64,000 nt of DNA from Pseudomonas lini (GTDB taxonomy: Bacteria; Pseudomonadota; Gammaproteobacteria; Pseudomonadales; Pseudomonadaceae): positions 1 to 64,000 of the forward strand of contig NZ_JAUSSR010000008.1 of assembly GCF_030812475.1 (NCBI RefSeq). Direction: 5' to 3'. The notes under the pieces are model-generated. The model was not told where the DNA came from. It did not search any database and saw only the letters and a list, made by a program, of their open reading frames with translations. This document shows, piece by piece, positions 41,411 to 50,415 of the stretch. The translations under genes and the position numbers were made by a program. Numbering within the stretch: position 1 is the first letter of the stretch; each line of letters starts with the position of its first letter.

Positions 41411-41842
41411 ATGTCCACCCCGATGCCCCAACGCACCGACTATTTCCACTTCCAACCTATCACCACCCGCTGGCATGACAACGATGCCTATGGCCACATC
41501 AACAACGTCACCTACTACAGCTTTTTCGACACGGCGGTGAATACCTATCTGATCGAAGTCGGCGGCCTGGATATCCATGACGGCGAAGTCGTGGGTTTTG
41601 TCGTGAGTTCGGCTTGCGATTACTTTGCCTCCATCGCCTTCCCTGACCGGATCGAGATCGGTTTGCGCGTGGGCAAGTTGGGCAACAGTTCGGTTCAGTA
41701 CGAGCTGGCGGTATTCAGGGCTGGCGAAGATGAAGCCTGTGCGGCGGGGCGCTTCGTGCACGTGTTTGTGGATCGTGATTCGAATCAGCCGGTGGCGATT
41801 CCTTATCGGTTGCGCGAGGCGCTGGAACGGCTGGTGGCTTGA
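41411..41842 (+). CDS. 4HBT-family acyl-CoA thioesterase
   Basis: Hotdog-fold thioesterase of 143 residues. RWHDNDAYGHINNVTYYSFF carries the conserved Asp (D in HDND) and HxNN motif of YbgC-like enzymes. AGGAA precedes the ATG by about ten bases. A terminator follows directly. Substrate unknown. Confidence 0.87.
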   Translation: MSTPMPQRTDYFHFQPITTRWHDNDAYGHINNVTYYSFFDTAVNTYLIEVGGLDIHDGEVVGFVVSSACDYFASIAFPDRIEIGLRVGKLGNSSVQYELAVFRAGEDEACAAGRFVHVFVDRDSNQPVAIPYRLREALERLVA

Positions 41843-41849
41843 CGGGCAA

Positions 41850-41882
41850 AAAAAATCGCAGCCGTTGGGCTGCGATTTTTTG
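41850..41882 (+). terminator. Intrinsic terminator
   Basis: Stem ATCGCAGCC/GGCTGCGAT (41855-41863 with 41868-41876), loop GTTG, then TTTTT; AAAAAAAA on the other side makes it usable in both directions. Confidence 0.9.
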
Positions 41883-41911
41883 ATCTACCAGGCAGTGAAG
41901 CCGTTCAGGCC

Positions 41912-42400
41912 TCAGCGATGACGGTATTTGTTGTGGTGTTTGCGATGCCCATAGGCATGGCCACGACCCGGGTGGCCGTCCCGGTAGTAGCGACGGTCAT
42001 CGCCGCCACGATGGGAGCGACGATTATCATCGTCGTCATCGCTCTTGTTGCCCATGTAGTTACCCAGCGCGCCACCGGCGCCGCCACCTGCTGCGGAGCC
42101 GATCAGGCTGCCGGTGGTGCCGCCCATGCTGCGGCCGACCACGTTACCGCCTGCTGCGCCCAACGCACCGCCGATGGCGGCTTCGCCACGGCTGCGTTTG
42201 TCTGCGCCAACTGCGCTACCACCCGCGCCGCCCAGGGCCGCGCCAATGGTGGAACCTGTACTGCCGCCCAACGACTGACCGACGACCGAGCCCAAAACCC
42301 CGCCCAATGCGCCGCCCACACCTGCTTCGGTGGTGCCGCCGGCAGAAGCGAAGCCACTGACCAGGCCAAGGGACAACAAGAGAATCGAGGAGAACTTCAT
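41912..42400 (-). CDS. Glycine-zipper secreted protein
   Basis: Protein of 162 residues with a signal peptide ending at ASA-GGT. Residues about 25-120 are glycine-zipper repeats (GGALGGVLGSVVGQSLGG, GAALGGAGGSAVGA, GGALGAAGGNVVGRSMGG) that can pack in or on membranes. The tail has a run of five Asp, then Arg/His-rich sequence (HRKHHNKYRHR), a possible metal- or polyanion-binding end. Function unknown. Confidence 0.8.
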   Translation of the reverse strand: MKFSSILLLSLGLVSGFASAGGTTEAGVGGALGGVLGSVVGQSLGGSTGSTIGAALGGAGGSAVGADKRSRGEAAIGGALGAAGGNVVGRSMGGTTGSLIGSAAGGGAGGALGNYMGNKSDDDDDNRRSHRGGDDRRYYRDGHPGRGHAYGHRKHHNKYRHR

Positions 42401-42745
42401 AGAGAAACCTCAAGGGGATGACGACGCGATCCTGAGGCTGTCTCATGGTTGTGACAATCGAAATCCGACGAGTAACACGACTTCAACACATTTCTATAAG
42501 TTACTGTTTTTTAGGCGGAACTTAATGATTTTTAGCGGGTCTTTAGTTACTTCGGAATGGCCGTTTTTGTGATAGAACGGCCTTTTTTGTGGGTGTTTGA
42601 AAAGTAATTGACCCGCAAGATTCATTGAATGTTCTATCGCCTTCGCGAGCAAGCCCGCTCCTACATTCGATCGCGTTCCTTCTGGAAGAACTCGGTCAAC
42701 TGTGGGAGCGGGCTTGCTCGCGAATAGGCCGGCTCAGGCGCCGCA
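42401..42745. other. Intergenic region with REP pair
   Basis: No gene. AT-rich promoter-like sequence of the glycine-zipper gene (42420-42600), then a REP pair at 42639-42727 (TTCGCGAGCAAGCCCGCTCC and GTGGGAGCGGGCTTGCTCGC) just past the fdhF-like stop codon. Confidence 0.75.
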
Positions 42746-45094
42746 TCAAGCCGATTTGGTCATGATAAGCCCAGTCTCGCTCGCCGCTTCCAACCGGATC
42801 GCTACAAACTTCGACGTCGGCGTCTGGCTGCCATCTCCAATGCTTTCCAGCGGCACCAGCGGATTGACCTCTGGATAGTACGCCGCCGCTTGCCCGGCAG
42901 GAATATCAAACGCCAGCAGCGTAAAGCCTTTCACCCGGCGCTCGCGACCATCATCCCAAATCGAAACAATGTCCGCCTTCTGCCCTGGTTTGAACCCCAG
43001 GCGAATGATGTCGGCCTCATTCACAAACAACACGTCGCGCTGTCCTTTGACCCCGCGATAACGATCATTGAGGCCATAAATGGTGGTGTTGTACTGATCG
43101 TGGGAGCGCATCGACTGCATGATCAGGTCCGGCAACACCCCGGTGGCACGGGTGCGCTCGTGCACCAGATCCTTGGGCAGGCTATTGGCGCGGAAATTCG
43201 CCCGACCGGATGGCGTTTTCCAGCGACGGGCCGCGGCGCTGTTGTCCAGGTAAAAGCCGCCTGGAATGCGAATCTTATCGTTGAACTCGCGAAAGCCTGG
43301 AATGGTGTCGGCGATCAGGTCGCGGATACGGTTGTAATCGGCCACCAGCCAGTCCCAGTCCACCGGCTGGCTACCCAGTGTTGCAGCAGCGATACCCGCG
43401 ATAATCGCCGGCTCCGAGCGCATCTGGTCGGACAGCGGCTGCAATTGGCCGTTTGAGGAATGGACCATGCTGAACGAGTCTTCCACGGTCACCGCTTGCG
43501 CGCCTTCGGTCTGGATGTCGATGTCGGTGCGGCCCAGGCACGGCAGGATCAGCGCGTCCTTGCCATGGGCCAGATGGCTGCGATTGAGCTTGGTGCTGAT
43601 CTGTACGGTCAGGTCACAGTTGGTCAGGGCCTGGAAGGTGCGGTTGCTGTCCGGTGTGGCTTGGGCAAAGTTGCCGCCCAGGCCGATGAACACTTTCGCC
43701 CGGCCATCGGCCATGGCATGAATCGCCTCGACCACGTTGTGGCCGTTTTTCCGCGGCACCTTGAACTGGAAGCGTCGCTCCAGCGAATCGAGGAATTCCG
43801 CCGGTGGACATTCGTTGATGCCCATGGTCCGGTCGCCCTGCACGTTACTGTGGCCACGTACCGGGCACAGGCCGGCGCCCGGACGGCCGATGTTGCCGCG
43901 CAGCAGCATCAGGTTGGCGATTTCCTGAATGGTCGCCACCGAGTGGCGATGCTGGGTGATGCCCATGGCCCAGCACATGATCACGTTATTGCTCTTGGCG
44001 TACATGCGGGCGGCTTGCTCGATCTCCAGCAGCGTCAGGCCGGACTGCTCGACGATATGCTCCCAGGAGGTGTCGTCGATGACGCTGAGGTAATCCAGCA
44101 CGTTGACGCTGTGTTCATCGAGGAATTCATGATCAAACACTGCGGGTTTGCCAGCCTTCTGTGCGTCGCGCTCCCATTGCAGCAGGTATTTGGCCATGCC
44201 GCGCAGGATCGCCATGTCGCCGCCCAGCGCCGGGCGGAAGTAGGCGGTGTTGGTGGGCTTGTCGCCGTTGGTGAGCATTTCGATCGGGTGCTGGGGGTGC
44301 TGGAATCGCTCCAGTCCCCGCTCTTTCAATGGGTTGATGCAGACCACCTGCGCGCCGCGTTTCACTGCTTCGCGCAAAGGCTCGAGCATCCGCGGATGGT
44401 TGGTGCCGGGGTTCTGGCCCCATACGAATATCGCATCGGAGTGTTCGAAGTCATTGAAGGTTACGGTGCCTTTGCCGACGCCGACACTTTGCGCCAATGC
44501 CACGCCGCTGGCCTCGTGGCACATGTTCGAGCAGTCGGGGAAATTGTTGGTGCCGTAGGCGCGCACGAACAGCTGGTACAAGTACGCCGCTTCGTTGCTG
44601 GCTCGACCCGAGGTGTAGAACTCGGCCTGATCCGGACTGGACAGCCCTTGCAAGTGTTTACCTATCAGCGAAAACGCCGCTTCCCAAGTGATCGGCTTGT
44701 AGCGATCGGTCTCGGCGTCGTAGCGCATCGGCTCGGTCAGACGGCCCTGGTATTCCAGCCAATAGTCGCTTTGTCCCAGCAACGAACTGACGCTGTGCCT
44801 GGCGAAGAACGCTCCATCGACACGCCGTTTGGTCGCTTCCCAGTTCACCGCTTTGGCGCCGTTCTCGCAGAACATCACCAAGCCCTTTTCCGGAGAATCG
44901 CCCCATGCACAACCGGGGCAGTCGAAGCCGCCGTTCTGGTTGGTCTTGAGCATGATGCGCAGGTTTTTCAGCGCGTTGTCGCTGGTCAACCAGGCCTGGG
45001 CCACGCTGATCAGGGCACCCCAGCCACCTGCCGGGCCCTTGTAGGGCTTGTAGCGGGGGACGGGTTTCTGGTCGGCTTGACGATGTTGACTCAC
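42746..45094 (-). CDS. FdhF/YdeP-family molybdopterin oxidoreductase
   Basis: Cytoplasmic molybdopterin enzyme of the FdhF/YdeP family, 782 residues. FDCPGCAWGDSP (C59, C62) near the N-terminus, NMCHEASGVALAQSVGVG with C192 as a candidate Mo ligand, GQNPGTNHPRML and RPGAGLCPVRGHSNVQGDRT bind the cofactor. The GTG at 45094 follows GGAG by eight bases and overlaps the fdhD stop codon (GTGA). Pairing with fdhD suggests a formate-dehydrogenase-like reaction; the true substrate of this family is not settled. Confidence 0.88.
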   Translation of the reverse strand: MSQHRQADQKPVPRYKPYKGPAGGWGALISVAQAWLTSDNALKNLRIMLKTNQNGGFDCPGCAWGDSPEKGLVMFCENGAKAVNWEATKRRVDGAFFARHSVSSLLGQSDYWLEYQGRLTEPMRYDAETDRYKPITWEAAFSLIGKHLQGLSSPDQAEFYTSGRASNEAAYLYQLFVRAYGTNNFPDCSNMCHEASGVALAQSVGVGKGTVTFNDFEHSDAIFVWGQNPGTNHPRMLEPLREAVKRGAQVVCINPLKERGLERFQHPQHPIEMLTNGDKPTNTAYFRPALGGDMAILRGMAKYLLQWERDAQKAGKPAVFDHEFLDEHSVNVLDYLSVIDDTSWEHIVEQSGLTLLEIEQAARMYAKSNNVIMCWAMGITQHRHSVATIQEIANLMLLRGNIGRPGAGLCPVRGHSNVQGDRTMGINECPPAEFLDSLERRFQFKVPRKNGHNVVEAIHAMADGRAKVFIGLGGNFAQATPDSNRTFQALTNCDLTVQISTKLNRSHLAHGKDALILPCLGRTDIDIQTEGAQAVTVEDSFSMVHSSNGQLQPLSDQMRSEPAIIAGIAAATLGSQPVDWDWLVADYNRIRDLIADTIPGFREFNDKIRIPGGFYLDNSAAARRWKTPSGRANFRANSLPKDLVHERTRATGVLPDLIMQSMRSHDQYNTTIYGLNDRYRGVKGQRDVLFVNEADIIRLGFKPGQKADIVSIWDDGRERRVKGFTLLAFDIPAGQAAAYYPEVNPLVPLESIGDGSQTPTSKFVAIRLEAASETGLIMTKSA

Positions 45095-45945
45095 GCTTGA
45101 TTCTCCAATGCCGGGCTGTAGACCCGCGGTGCATTTTTCTGGGGCAGATGGATGAGGTTGAGGTTGTGGCGGCGGGCCCATTGCACGGCAAGGCCGGTGG
45201 GCGACGACAGGCTGACCAGCGTCTGGATGCCTGCTCGCAGTACTTTCTGGATCAATTCAAGGCTGCAACGGCTGGTGACAATCGCCAGGCCGCCTTCAGT
45301 CGGAATCTTCTGGCGGATCAGCCCGCCAATCAGTTTGTCGAGGGCGTTGTGCCGGCCGATGTCTTCACGGCCCAGCAGCAATTCGCCCTTGGCGTCCATG
45401 AACACCGCCGCGTGCACCGCGCCGCTGTACTGGCCGAGGGGCTGGAACGCGCCGATGCGCTGGCGCAGGCCATCGAGCCATTGCGCAGGCGGCAGTGGGG
45501 CGCCGGGCAAGACTTTGAGGTCGGGCAATGCCTGTTCGACCGCCTCAACCCCACAGAGTCCGCAACCGCTGGTGCCCGTCATTTGCCGACGCTGTTGCTT
45601 GAGGTTCCAGAAGGCTCGGTTGGCGATTGTCACTTGCGCGTACTGCGCCGAACCCGAGCCGCTGAGTTGCAAGTCGTAGATGTCGCAGACGTCTTCGATG
45701 ATGCCGCTGCCGAGGCTGAAGCCGACAATGAAATCCTCGAGATCCGTCGGCGTCACCAGCATGACTGCCTGGCTGATGCCGTTATAGGCAATCGCCAGCG
45801 CGACTTCCTCGGCCAGCGCGGTGCTGTCCGATTCGGCATTTTGCGGTTCGGTGTGAGGAAGGTTGCTGTAGCTGTAGGTCTGGCTGGCAGCGGGCGCAGG
45901 CGTTTCGAGTGCAGGCGCCGCGCCAACAGGGCGCTTGGCGTTCAT
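45091..45945 (-). CDS. fdhD: FdhD, formate dehydrogenase sulfur carrier
   Basis: Protein of 284 residues that transfers sulfur from IscS to the molybdenum cofactor of formate dehydrogenases. The CxxC loop is CGLCG (C128, C131). GREDIGRHNALDKLIG is the conserved cofactor-binding segment. It precedes and overlaps the fdhF-like gene. Confidence 0.93.
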   Translation of the reverse strand: MNAKRPVGAAPALETPAPAASQTYSYSNLPHTEPQNAESDSTALAEEVALAIAYNGISQAVMLVTPTDLEDFIVGFSLGSGIIEDVCDIYDLQLSGSGSAQYAQVTIANRAFWNLKQQRRQMTGTSGCGLCGVEAVEQALPDLKVLPGAPLPPAQWLDGLRQRIGAFQPLGQYSGAVHAAVFMDAKGELLLGREDIGRHNALDKLIGGLIRQKIPTEGGLAIVTSRCSLELIQKVLRAGIQTLVSLSSPTGLAVQWARRHNLNLIHLPQKNAPRVYSPALENQA

Positions 45946-46037
45946 GGTGTCACCGACGGGTTGGTCAGCTTTAAGCCTAGGCGCGTCAACTTGTCGCGTC
46001 TAATCGCTATTACTGATCTGCTGATAGATGCCATCGA

Positions 46038-46925
46038 TCAAGAAGCTATCGACGATTGCTGGTAAATCGCGAAACACGCCTCTGCCAATGCCGAACGCGG
46101 TGCACTGCGACGCATGATCAGACCCAATTTGCCGAGGGTTTGCGCGTTTTCGATGGGCTGCAGGCGCAAATGATCGGTGATGTTTTCCAGGCCGCCCTCC
46201 AATGGCATCACGGCGCAGCACAGGCCCCCGTGCACGGCTTGTATCAATTGATGCACCGCGTCGGTCTGTAACAACGGCTGCGGGGTCAGGCCGCGGTTGT
46301 GGAAGTTTTGGTCGATGGACTGGCGAAAGTGCATGCCGCTGGTCAGCATGCCCAGCGGCAACTCGATTAGCGATTCCCAACTCAACGCTGCTTCGCCGAA
46401 CGTGTAGAAGCGTTGATCGTAGAGCAGACCCATCCGGGTTTCACTGAATGCCAGTGAATCGAAGCGCTCGCCGTCCAGGCGTTCCAGGTACGAGACGCCG
46501 ATGTCCAGACGATTGTTTGCCAGTTGCTCGAGGATTTGTTCGGAACTCAGGGACGAGAGTTCGAAGCGCAGGTTGGGGTGCTCGGCGTGCAGTCGTTGCA
46601 TCAATGGCAGCGGATCGAAACTCGACAGTGGCACTACGCCCAGCCGCAGGGTACCGACCAGGTTGCCGCGACAGGCAGCAGCTTCAGCCTGCAAGCCGTC
46701 GCAGGCGGCCAGTACGGTGCGCGCCCATGCCAACACCCGCTCGCCCGGTGCGGTAAAGCCTTCGAAACGCTGGCCACGGTTGACCAAGGGTAACTCGAGC
46801 TCTTCTTCGAGGCTGCGCAGGCGCATGGACAGGGTCGGCTGAGTAATATGGCAGCGCGCGGCGGCCTGGCCGAAATGTCGGGTTTCGTCGAGGGCGATGA
46901 GGAATTTCAGCTGCTTGATGTCCAT
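46038..46925 (-). CDS. LysR-family regulator upstream of fdhD
   Basis: Regulator of 295 residues with N-terminal helix-turn-helix (MDIKQLKFLIALDETRHFGQ to about residue 60) and effector domain. It is co-directional with fdhD, 92 bases upstream, and likely controls the fdhD-fdhF genes. The effector is not known. Confidence 0.87.
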   Translation of the reverse strand: MDIKQLKFLIALDETRHFGQAAARCHITQPTLSMRLRSLEEELELPLVNRGQRFEGFTAPGERVLAWARTVLAACDGLQAEAAACRGNLVGTLRLGVVPLSSFDPLPLMQRLHAEHPNLRFELSSLSSEQILEQLANNRLDIGVSYLERLDGERFDSLAFSETRMGLLYDQRFYTFGEAALSWESLIELPLGMLTSGMHFRQSIDQNFHNRGLTPQPLLQTDAVHQLIQAVHGGLCCAVMPLEGGLENITDHLRLQPIENAQTLGKLGLIMRRSAPRSALAEACFAIYQQSSIAS

Positions 46926-47061
46926 CTTCGCTCCAGGGTGCGGTGAGGCTCCGGATTCTAGCGCCTGGGGGGAAGCGGCGTCATTGGTCGGGTGGCAATC
47001 GCGGTCCGCCGGCTTGGTCTAATCTTTTGCCTCTGGACCCCACTCCCAAGGAGAAAACACC

Positions 47062-47502
47062 ATGAGTATTTTTAGTTTTGTGAAAGAAGCAGGCGAAAAG
47101 CTTATCGATCTGCTGACGCCGGGCAATGCCAATGCCAGCGAGCAGTTGAAGGAGCACATCAGTAAGGTCGGCCTGGGTAACCCGAATGTGCAGGCGACAG
47201 TGGATGGCGACAAGGTCACCGTGAAGGGTGAAGTCGGCAGTCAGGAAGAGAAGGAAAAGATTCTGTTGGCGGTGGGCAACATCGCCGGCGTGGGGAGCGT
47301 CGATGACCAGATTACGGTGACCGGGCCGGTGGTGAAGGCTGCAACCTTTGTCACGGTTGTGAAGGGCGACACCCTTAGTGCGATTTCCTTGCGCGTGTAT
47401 GGCGATGCCAACAAGTATCAAAAAATCTTCGAGGCCAATAAGCCGATGCTCAAGGATGTGAACAAGATTTATCCGGGGCAGTCGTTGCGGATTCCGGAAT
47501 AA
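47062..47502 (+). CDS. kbp: Kbp-type BON-LysM protein
   Basis: Cytoplasmic protein of 146 residues with a BON domain (about 20-90) and a LysM domain (VVKGDTLSAISLRVYG to YPGQSLRIP). Length and order match E. coli Kbp/YgaU (149 residues), a potassium-binding protein. AAGGAG lies before the ATG. Often annotated as LysM-containing peptidoglycan-binding protein, but there is no signal peptide. Confidence 0.88.
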   Translation: MSIFSFVKEAGEKLIDLLTPGNANASEQLKEHISKVGLGNPNVQATVDGDKVTVKGEVGSQEEKEKILLAVGNIAGVGSVDDQITVTGPVVKAATFVTVVKGDTLSAISLRVYGDANKYQKIFEANKPMLKDVNKIYPGQSLRIPE

Positions 47503-47522
47503 CCTTTAGACCGAGTCGCCTG

Positions 47523-47616
47523 CATCGCGGGCAAGCCCGCTCCCACACGTTTTGTGTCGTTCACAGGCTTCGTGAACAACCCAGATCCTGTGGGAGCGAG
47601 CCTGCTCGCGAAGCAG
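47523..47616. repeat. REP pair between kbp and yrfG
   Basis: Inverted units ATCGCGGGCAAGCCCGCTCC and GTGGGAGCGAGCCTGCTCGC between the convergent genes. The outer bases GACCGAGTCGCCTGC and GCAGGCGACCCGGTC extend the pairing. Confidence 0.85.
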
Positions 47617-47626
47617 GCGACCCGGT

Positions 47627-48289
47627 CTAAAGCCCTGCAATGAGCTCCCGATAATCCCCGACAGCCGCAAACTCCGCCGTATCCTTGGGCCCCTTGCGAC
47701 TGTCCGGCTCACTCACCGCCAACAAATGCGCCACGCCAAAATCCCGCGCACTGCGCAGAATCGGCAAGGTGTCGTCAATAAACAGGCTGCGCGCCGGATC
47801 GAAACCGATGTCCGCCTGCAAGGCATCCCAGAACTGCGGGTTTTCCTTGGCGAAACCGTAATCGTGAGAGCTGATCAACCGCTCGAAGTACGGCGCCAGT
47901 TCGATTCTTTCCAGCTTCAGTGACAGCGAATCGCGATGGGCGTTGGTGATCAGCACTACGCGCTTGCCAGCCTGTTTGATCGCCGCCAGGAACGTGTCCG
48001 CGTCCGGACGCAGGGCGATCAAGTGAGCGGTTTCCAGTTTCAGCTCGCGCACCGACAGCTTCAGTTCGGCGCTCCAGAAGTCCAGGCAGTACCACTGCAA
48101 CTGGCCAGCATGACGCTCGAACAGTGGCTGCAGTTCCATCTCGGCCATGGCCCGGCTGACCCCGTGCAACTCGGCGTAACGCTGGGGCAGGTGCTCCATC
48201 CAGAAATGGTTGTCGAAGTGCAGGTCCAGCAGCGTGCCGTCCATGTCAAGCAGAACGGTGTCGATGTCGTGCCAGGGCAGCAGGGACAT
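47627..48289 (-). CDS. yrfG: GMP/IMP nucleotidase YrfG
   Basis: HAD-family phosphatase, 220 residues. Motif I DMDGT with D15/D17, motif II in VVLITNAH, motif III/IV in FAKENPQFW and FIDDTLPIL. It is divergent from nudE, and the pair is syntenic in gamma-proteobacteria. It hydrolyses GMP and IMP in E. coli. Confidence 0.9.
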   Translation of the reverse strand: MSLLPWHDIDTVLLDMDGTLLDLHFDNHFWMEHLPQRYAELHGVSRAMAEMELQPLFERHAGQLQWYCLDFWSAELKLSVRELKLETAHLIALRPDADTFLAAIKQAGKRVVLITNAHRDSLSLKLERIELAPYFERLISSHDYGFAKENPQFWDALQADIGFDPARSLFIDDTLPILRSARDFGVAHLLAVSEPDSRKGPKDTAEFAAVGDYRELIAGL

Positions 48290-48379
48290 AAAAAACTTCT
48301 CCAGCGGTAAAAAAGATATCCGGAGTAAACAATCAGGATAGGCCGGGTATAGTAACCCGCTATCACCCAGGAGCCGCTC

Positions 48380-48946
48380 ATGCGCCAGAAACCCACCATC
48401 CTCGCCCGCGAGATTGTCGCCACCAGCCGTTTATTTTGCGTCGAAGCGTTGCAGTTGCGCTTTTCCAACGGTGTGGAGCGCACGTATGAGCGACTGGTCG
48501 GCAAGGGCGCCGGGTATGGCGCGGTGATGATCGTTGCGATGCTGGATGCGGACCATGCGGTACTGGTCGAAGAGTATTGCGGTGGCACCGATGAATACGA
48601 GTTGTCCCTGCCCAAGGGCTTGATCGAGCCAGGCGAGGACGTGCTGGCGGCGGCCGAGCGTGAGCTCAAGGAAGAGGCCGGGTATGGCGCGCGGCAACTG
48701 GAGCATTTGACCGAGTTGTCGTTGTCGCCCGGTTACATGAGTCAGAAGATTCAGGTGGTACTGGCCACCGATCTGTATGAAGAACGTCTTGAAGGCGACG
48801 AGCCTGAGCCCATGGGCGTGGACAAGATCAACCTGCGTGAATTGTCGGCGTTGGCGCAGAACCCGCGGTTCACCGAAGGGCGTGCCTTGGCGTCGCTGTA
48901 TCTGGTCCGGGATCTGCTGACTCAGCGCGGGGTGTTTCTGCCATGA
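48380..48946 (+). CDS. nudE: NudE, ADP compounds hydrolase
   Basis: Nudix hydrolase of 188 residues acting on ADP-ribose, NADH or diadenosine phosphates. The Nudix box is complete: G80, E86, R94-E95, E98-E99, G101 (GLIEPGEDVLAAAERELKEE). It overlaps cysQ by four bases (ATGA), so the two are co-translated. Confidence 0.92.
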   Translation: MRQKPTILAREIVATSRLFCVEALQLRFSNGVERTYERLVGKGAGYGAVMIVAMLDADHAVLVEEYCGGTDEYELSLPKGLIEPGEDVLAAAERELKEEAGYGARQLEHLTELSLSPGYMSQKIQVVLATDLYEERLEGDEPEPMGVDKINLRELSALAQNPRFTEGRALASLYLVRDLLTQRGVFLP

Positions 48947-49770
48947 ACTTCCCTCATCCGTTGATGGCACCGGTGGTCGAGCTGGCATTGAAGGCGGGAG
49001 AGTCGATCCTGCCGTTCTGGCGCATCGGCACTGCGGTGACCGCCAAGGCTGACGACTCGCCGGTCACTGCCGCAGACCTGGCCGCCCACCATCTGATTCT
49101 GGATGGGTTGACCGCGCTGGACCCGACAATTCCGGTGTTGTCCGAGGAGGACGCCAACATCCCGCAGAGCGTCCGCGCCGGCTGGCAGCGCTGGTGGCTG
49201 GTGGATCCGCTGGACGGGACCAAGGAATTCATCGCCGGCAGTGAAGAATTTACCGTCAACATCGCATTGATCGAGCAGGGGCGAGTGGTATTTGGCGTGG
49301 TGTCGATGCCGACCAACGGCCGCTTTTATGTCGGTGGCGCGGGGCTGGGCGCCTGGCGTGGCGACAAGGGTGGCGAACCGTCGCCGATTCAAGTGCGTGA
49401 CGTTCCAGCGATGGGTGAAGCGTTCACGGTCGTAGCCAGTCGTCGGCATTCCAGTCCAGAGCAGGAGCGTTTGCTGGCCGGTTTGAGCGACAGCCTCGGT
49501 GAACTGCAATTGGCCAATATCGGCAGTTCGCTGAAGTTTTGTCTGCTGGCGGAAGGGGCGGCCGACTGTTACCCGCGCCTGGCGCCTACTTCGCAGTGGG
49601 ACACGGCCGCAGCGCAGGGTGTGTTGGAAGGGGCCGGGGGCGAGGTATTGGATCTGCGCGGGCAGCCGTTTTGCTATCCGGCGCGGGAGTCGTTGTTGAA
49701 TGAGTATTTCCTGGCGCTGCCGGCGAAGGCTGCGTGGCGGGAAAAACTGCTGCAGCTGGCACGCTCCTGA
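48943..49770 (+). CDS. cysQ: CysQ, 3'(2'),5'-bisphosphate nucleotidase
   Basis: Lithium-sensitive phosphatase, 275 residues, that hydrolyses 3'-phosphoadenosine 5'-phosphate made during sulfate assimilation. Metal site LSEED and DPLDGT (D88-T93), and QWDTAAAQGVLEGAGG near the C-terminus. Coupled to nudE. Confidence 0.92.
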   Translation: MNFPHPLMAPVVELALKAGESILPFWRIGTAVTAKADDSPVTAADLAAHHLILDGLTALDPTIPVLSEEDANIPQSVRAGWQRWWLVDPLDGTKEFIAGSEEFTVNIALIEQGRVVFGVVSMPTNGRFYVGGAGLGAWRGDKGGEPSPIQVRDVPAMGEAFTVVASRRHSSPEQERLLAGLSDSLGELQLANIGSSLKFCLLAEGAADCYPRLAPTSQWDTAAAQGVLEGAGGEVLDLRGQPFCYPARESLLNEYFLALPAKAAWREKLLQLARS

Positions 49771-49816
49771 CGGGGACGAGACAACTTGCCCAAATGCCAG
49801 CCAGCTCCATGAACCA

Positions 49817-49903
49817 AGCGGGCTTGCTCGCGAAAGCGGCATGCCAGTCGCCATCATCGTTGACTGACACGACGCCTTCGCGAGCAAGCCAGCTCCCACA
49901 GGT
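49817..49903. repeat. REP pair after cysQ
   Basis: GCGGGCTTGCTCGCGAAAGC and CCTTCGCGAGCAAGCCAGCT about 40 bases apart, between the convergent cysQ and thioesterase genes. Confidence 0.8.
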
Positions 49904-49919
49904 TTTGTGGTATTCAGAT

Positions 49920-50375
49920 TTACCTGTGCAGCACGTACTGTCCGGTAAACGTCACCGCATCCTCCTCACTCCCCGCATTCACAATCCGTGAATGCAACGT
50001 CAACCGCGCCCGGCCATAGCGCTCATACATCGCCATAAACTTCTTCCACACCGCCGCACTCGGCGCCTGGCAAATTGCCGTGGCATCGCTGGTCACCGGC
50101 AGCGGATAGCTGATGTGACCTTCCTGAATCACGATATGCCCGTCCTCGATGCCGGCTTCACGCAGGCGCAAATGCAGCCAGCCCCAACCGGCCAGCACCG
50201 CGCCGCAATACAGACTGCCGCCGAACATGGTGCTCTTGTGGTTGACGTTGGCTTCCAGCGGCAGGTGCAGGCGCAGTTGCTGGTCGTGCCAGTCGAGTAC
50301 TTTGAGGCCCATGTCCCGCGTCAGGGGAATGTCGTGGTGAAGGATCGATTCCAGGTGATGGCTGTCGCGGTTCAT
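49920..50375 (-). CDS. YiiD C-terminal-type thioesterase
   Basis: Hotdog-fold protein of 151 residues resembling the C-terminal domain of YiiD (thioesterase_put). MGLKVLDWHDQQLRLHLPLE then NVNHKSTMFGGSLYCGAVLA is typical. GAGG lies seven bases before the ATG. Substrate unknown. Confidence 0.82.
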   Translation of the reverse strand: MNRDSHHLESILHHDIPLTRDMGLKVLDWHDQQLRLHLPLEANVNHKSTMFGGSLYCGAVLAGWGWLHLRLREAGIEDGHIVIQEGHISYPLPVTSDATAICQAPSAAVWKKFMAMYERYGRARLTLHSRIVNAGSEEDAVTFTGQYVLHR

Positions 50376-50415
50376 TAACGGGCCTCAGGCATGAAGACGA
50401 TGGTTTGACGGTCGC

